The translations under genes were made by a program, and so were the position numbers. Below the pieces are notes generated by a model. It was not told the DNA's origin and did no database searches. It saw only the letters and a program-made list of their open reading frames with translations. DNA of 64,000 nt from Nitrosomonadales bacterium. Lineage in GTDB: Bacteria > Pseudomonadota > Gammaproteobacteria > Burkholderiales > Gallionellaceae. Location of the stretch: positions 1-64,000 of the forward strand of contig JANYJE010000068.1 of the NCBI GenBank assembly GCA_025408405.1, given 5' to 3'. Positions 61,076 to 64,000 of this stretch are shown here, one piece after another (position 1 is the first letter of the stretch; each line of letters opens with the position of its first letter).

Positions 61076-62706
61076 GAGGCTGTGTAAAAACGAGTAACTA
61101 GCCGATCGTTGCGCAACTGGATTCCAGTTCGCCATTTTCAGGTGTTCGCGAAGGAGGAGGTTTTTTCTGCCAGTAATTACGCCATCACGCCTGTTGCATC
61201 GCTGCAATCATTCCTTTCACTCCCATTATCTGCATTACCCGCTTCATGTTGTACGCCAGGACATGCAGGCTCATCTCGGTACTGACGCGGTTCATTGTCC
61301 GCGTCAGGAAGTGCCTGGCACCCATCCAGTATTTGATCGTGCCGAAGGGATGCTCGACGGTCTGCCTTCGGATACGCATGGCCTCGGGTCTCATATCGAG
61401 CCGTTTTTGCATGCTTTCCAAGTTGGCCTCATGCTCCCATCGGCTGACTCGCCGTTCTTTGCCGGGCGTGCATTTCTCCTTGATCGGGCAGCGCGGGCAA
61501 TCCGAGCTCCAATAACGATAGATCAAGTGGCCCTTGTCGACGCTTTCGCTATGCCTGATCAGCCTGCTACCACCGGGACATAGGTATTGGTCTGCTTCGG
61601 GATCATAGATGAAGTCTTCCTTGTCGAAGCGCCCCTCCGCCTTGGCTGATGACGTCATCGGTTTGGATACATAGGCGGTGATCCCCGCTTCGTTGCAGGC
61701 CAGAATCTCATCTCCACTGTAGTACCCTCGATCAGCCAATACGTTGAGCTCTTCAGTCTCCATGGCCACTTTGGCCTGCTTTGCCATTCTTGAGAGCTGT
61801 GATCGGTCCGTGCCGATGTTGGTGACTTCGTGTGCAACGATCAGGTGATGCTGAGTCTCGACGGCTGTCTGAACGTTATACCCAACCATCCCGCGACTGG
61901 TACTGGTCGCCATGGCCCGTGCATCGGGATCCGTTAGAGAGACTTGGCCGGAGGGCGACGCCTTCAGTTGCACCTCAATCTCCCGTAGTTCCGCCATGTC
62001 CTTCTTCAGGGTGGCAAGCTTCTCTTTAAGGCGTGCAGTTTTTATTTCGGTGACATCTGACTGTTGGCGGTCGGCTGTGTCCATCGCAACCAGATACCGC
62101 TCGATGCATTGGTCTATCTGCTGCATGCGCTTCTCTAACTTGCCATGGGTGAAGTTGCGGTCATGGGCATTCACTGCCTTGAACTTGCTGCCGTCGATCG
62201 CCACGACAGCTTGCGAGAACAGGTTAAGGCGGCGACACAACATCACGAACTGGCGGCAGACATTGCGGATCGCTTCACCATTGTCCCGCCTGAAATCGGC
62301 GATGGTCTTGAAGTCCGGCGCAAGCTTGCCAATCAGCCACATGAGCTCGACGTTGCGCTGGCACTCGCGCTCAAGGCGCCTGCTGGACTGTATGCGATTC
62401 AGGTAGCCATACAGATACAGCTTCAGCAGGATCGAAGGGTGATAGGAGGGGCGCCCCGTTGCAGCAGGCTCTACGCCAGCGAACCCCAGTGCCCGCATGT
62501 CCAGTTCATCAATGAATGCCTCGACTGCACGAACAGGATTGTCTTCGGCGATGTAATCGTCCAGGCATTCTGGCAATAAGGTGGTTTGATTCCGGCTTTC
62601 GCCTTCGATGAATCGCTTCACGATCTTCCCTCCATGCGGACGTTACGGCATTAACGCATGAGAAAAGTTGCGGTGGACAGAACAGAGGTTGTTTTCACAC
62701 AGCCTC
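61076..62706 (-). mobile_element. IS1182-family insertion sequence with GAGGCTGTGT termini and apparent 4-bp TSD GCCG
   Basis: Left end gaggctgtgtaaaaac, right end gttttcacacagcctc; gccg at 61072-61075 and 62707-62710. Confidence 0.85.
61185..62621 (-). CDS. IS1182-family transposase
   Basis: EDNPVRAVEAFIDELDM, GRPSYHPSILLKLYLYGYLNRIQSSRRLERECQRNVELMWL, ADRGYYSGDEIL, ARHFLTRTMNRVSTEMSLHVLAYNMKRVM. Confidence 0.95.
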   Translation of the reverse strand: MKRFIEGESRNQTTLLPECLDDYIAEDNPVRAVEAFIDELDMRALGFAGVEPAATGRPSYHPSILLKLYLYGYLNRIQSSRRLERECQRNVELMWLIGKLAPDFKTIADFRRDNGEAIRNVCRQFVMLCRRLNLFSQAVVAIDGSKFKAVNAHDRNFTHGKLEKRMQQIDQCIERYLVAMDTADRQQSDVTEIKTARLKEKLATLKKDMAELREIEVQLKASPSGQVSLTDPDARAMATSTSRGMVGYNVQTAVETQHHLIVAHEVTNIGTDRSQLSRMAKQAKVAMETEELNVLADRGYYSGDEILACNEAGITAYVSKPMTSSAKAEGRFDKEDFIYDPEADQYLCPGGSRLIRHSESVDKGHLIYRYWSSDCPRCPIKEKCTPGKERRVSRWEHEANLESMQKRLDMRPEAMRIRRQTVEHPFGTIKYWMGARHFLTRTMNRVSTEMSLHVLAYNMKRVMQIMGVKGMIAAMQQA

Positions 62707-62758
62707 GCCGATGATCTGACAATGTTTGTAAGATGAAGTCCAGACTATTAAACATCAG
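62707..62758. repeat. 52-bp imperfect direct repeat copy 2 with dyad TCTGACA-N5-TGTAAGA, interrupted at its left edge by the IS
   Basis: gccgatgatctgacaatgtttgtaagatgaagtccagactattaaacatcag; roughly 39 of 52 positions match copy 1. Confidence 0.7.
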
Positions 62759-62857
62759 GCACGGTGTGTGGCGCTGCGATAGCGCTTTTCTAGCCCTTCT
62801 ATGGCCTTCCACCGGGTAGCTTCAATCCATTTGTAGCCAGTCTTGCGGCTAACCGAA

Positions 62858-63103
62858 TTAGTCTTGCAGAGAATCCTCTAGCAGCGCCCCTATAACCTCG
62901 CTTTGCGTTTTCTTTTCGGCAAGTGCTTTCTTTCTCAGTATGTCTGCTTGGTCATGGGTAAGAAAAAAACTTACTTCAATACCATCTAAGAGCATTTTTT
63001 CTCGGTAAGAGGCTTGCCGTTGGGCAGGGGTACGTACGCCCTTAGGGTTTTTGGGGCGCCCCCTCTTCGCCGTCTTAATGTCAGTTTTTTCCAAGATATT
63101 CAT
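62858..63103 (-). CDS. Ribbon-helix-helix/replication-regulatory-like small protein
   Basis: KRGRPKNPKGVRTPAQRQASYREKMLLDGIEVSFFLTHDQADILRKKALAEKKTQSEVIGALLEDSLQD. Confidence 0.65.
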   Translation of the reverse strand: MNILEKTDIKTAKRGRPKNPKGVRTPAQRQASYREKMLLDGIEVSFFLTHDQADILRKKALAEKKTQSEVIGALLEDSLQD

Positions 63104-63121
63104 TCCCCGGTAATTAATTAT

Positions 63122-63194
63122 CACGCCCTCACGATAATACATGAAGGCGCAATTTACGTATTGGAAAAATGCTTGCAATAAACGTGAGGACGTG
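63122..63194. promoter_or_regulatory. Inverted repeat in divergent promoter region, possible RHH operator
   Basis: cacgccctcacg (63122-63133) and cgtgaggacgtg (63183-63194), 11 of 12 complementary. Confidence 0.5.
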
Positions 63195-63259
63195 ACATTA
63201 TATTAGCGCAATTATGGAAACAGCAAAACTCTTTGAAAGTCGACTTCTCGGGAGGCATC

Positions 63260-64000
63260 ATGAAGGACAAAAGCATTTCTTCTTATTTAAAGCAGGGGCA
63301 TGAAAATGAAATTGAAGATGCTCAGGCGTTGGCCAATATGATTTTGGACAAACCAGAAATGAAGATGGGGCAGGGGATGGATGAATTTTCTCAGCAACTG
63401 TTTGTTGCAGTTGCAATGGACATCGTTTACGAAAAGGGAAAAAAGGGAAAATTTGATGACATGCTGGATTTTTTGGTAGATCCCGTATGGGATGATGCAG
63501 CGCAAATCATATGGATTTTTCAAACTTCAGAAGCCTTCCTTAATGATGGGGCGAAGAGATGGCTGGTAGATTTTTACGATTTGATTGCTCCCAAAGTTGA
63601 AGGTAAAGAAGAGTGGATGATTAAGCAGTGCTATTGGCAATGGGCAAATGCGTTTGCATTTGCTGGTATCACGGAAAGAGAGGTGCTTCCAATCGACTCT
63701 CGCGTACAGGTTTTCAATCAGACATTTGTTCTGGAGGCAATTAAATACACAGGCGACTTAAAAGGCGACAAATCAAAATGGAGCAATCGGGTTATTCAGT
63801 ACGCTCAGAAAAATCTGGGGTACCGCTTAGTACCAGATGCGGCGAGGGCAGGGTACGAGTTACAAAAAATTAGTCATGATTTTGAAAATCTCGCTGAACC
63901 AATTTCTCGTCTGCGAACTAGCCTCATTCTTGCCGGTTGCATGCGTCCTGATGATTTTCACGTTACCCCGATTCTGCTGCTGGGTGAACCTGGCATTGGT
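63260..64000 (+). CDS. AAA+ ATPase-type protein, truncated by window end; N-terminal ~200 aa possibly T4SS coupling-protein-like (not in supplied ORF track)
   Basis: ggagg SD then MKDKSISSYLKQGHENEIEDAQALANMILDKPEMKMGQGMDEFSQQLFVAVAMDIVYEKGKKGKFDDMLDFLVDP... ending ILLLGEPGIG (start of Walker A); open for 247 codons to the window edge. Confidence 0.75.
   Translation, partial: MKDKSISSYLKQGHENEIEDAQALANMILDKPEMKMGQGMDEFSQQLFVAVAMDIVYEKGKKGKFDDMLDFLVDPVWDDAAQIIWIFQTSEAFLNDGAKRWLVDFYDLIAPKVEGKEEWMIKQCYWQWANAFAFAGITEREVLPIDSRVQVFNQTFVLEAIKYTGDLKGDKSKWSNRVIQYAQKNLGYRLVPDAARAGYELQKISHDFENLAEPISRLRTSLILAGCMRPDDFHVTPILLLGEPGIG

Larger units (their letters stand above)
48561..64000. mobile_element. 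Integrative/mobilizable genomic island at tRNA-Met 3' end; right end not in window
   Basis: tRNA followed by P4-type integrase, AlpA, MobC-like, relaxase, cargo and IS; no second att copy noticed by eye. Confidence 0.82.

Noticed and set aside
61194-62579. Plus-strand ORFs inside the IS1182 element
   Set aside because: Antisense to a complete transposase gene.
1-64000. CRISPR arrays, rRNA genes, complete prophage
   Set aside because: None seen; no regularly spaced repeats, no rRNA sequence, no capsid, terminase or tail genes.
48638-64000. Complete ICE with its own type IV secretion system
   Set aside because: Only a relaxase, a MobC-like gene and a doubtful coupling-protein fragment are visible; no VirB/Tra mating-pair genes in the window, so mobilizable island is the safer call.

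Overview
The window looks like chromosome of a betaproteobacterium; the gene content suggests a Nitrosomonadales/Gallionellaceae-like organism, which is an inference. Positions 1 to ~48.6 kb are mostly conserved core genes: pabB, spoT-rpoZ-gmk-yicC, a PP2C phosphatase, rph-rdgB-hemW, trmB-thiG-thiS, fnr/hemN, asmA-mutY, ubiX, rapZ-hprK-ptsN-hpf-rpoN-lptBAC-kdsC-kdsD, a CPA2 antiporter, hrpA, maeB and birA-coaX. Accessory items in this part are a probable BPH-type proteasome homologue, a monoheme cytochrome/beta-barrel protein with Cyc2-like architecture, an orphan sensor kinase, a DUF4160/DUF2442 pair, REP-like repeats and a ~600-bp inverted-repeat-bounded noncoding element. From tRNA-Met (48561-48637) to the window end lies a mobile island. 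It carries a P4-type integrase, an AlpA-like regulator, a MobC-like protein, a MOBP-type relaxase with an LPD7-like region, a eukaryotic-like Ser/Thr kinase, a DUF5623-like protein, a two-gene unit ending in a PLD-like nuclease-domain protein (candidate defence effector), an IS1182-family element, an RHH regulator, and a truncated AAA+ ATPase ORF that is absent from the supplied track. The best candidates for something undescribed are the PLD-like unit and kinase in the island cargo, the related 52-bp dyad-containing sites flanking part of that cargo (one interrupted by the IS), and the truncated ATPase at the right edge. All functional calls come from reading sequence by eye; no database search was run.
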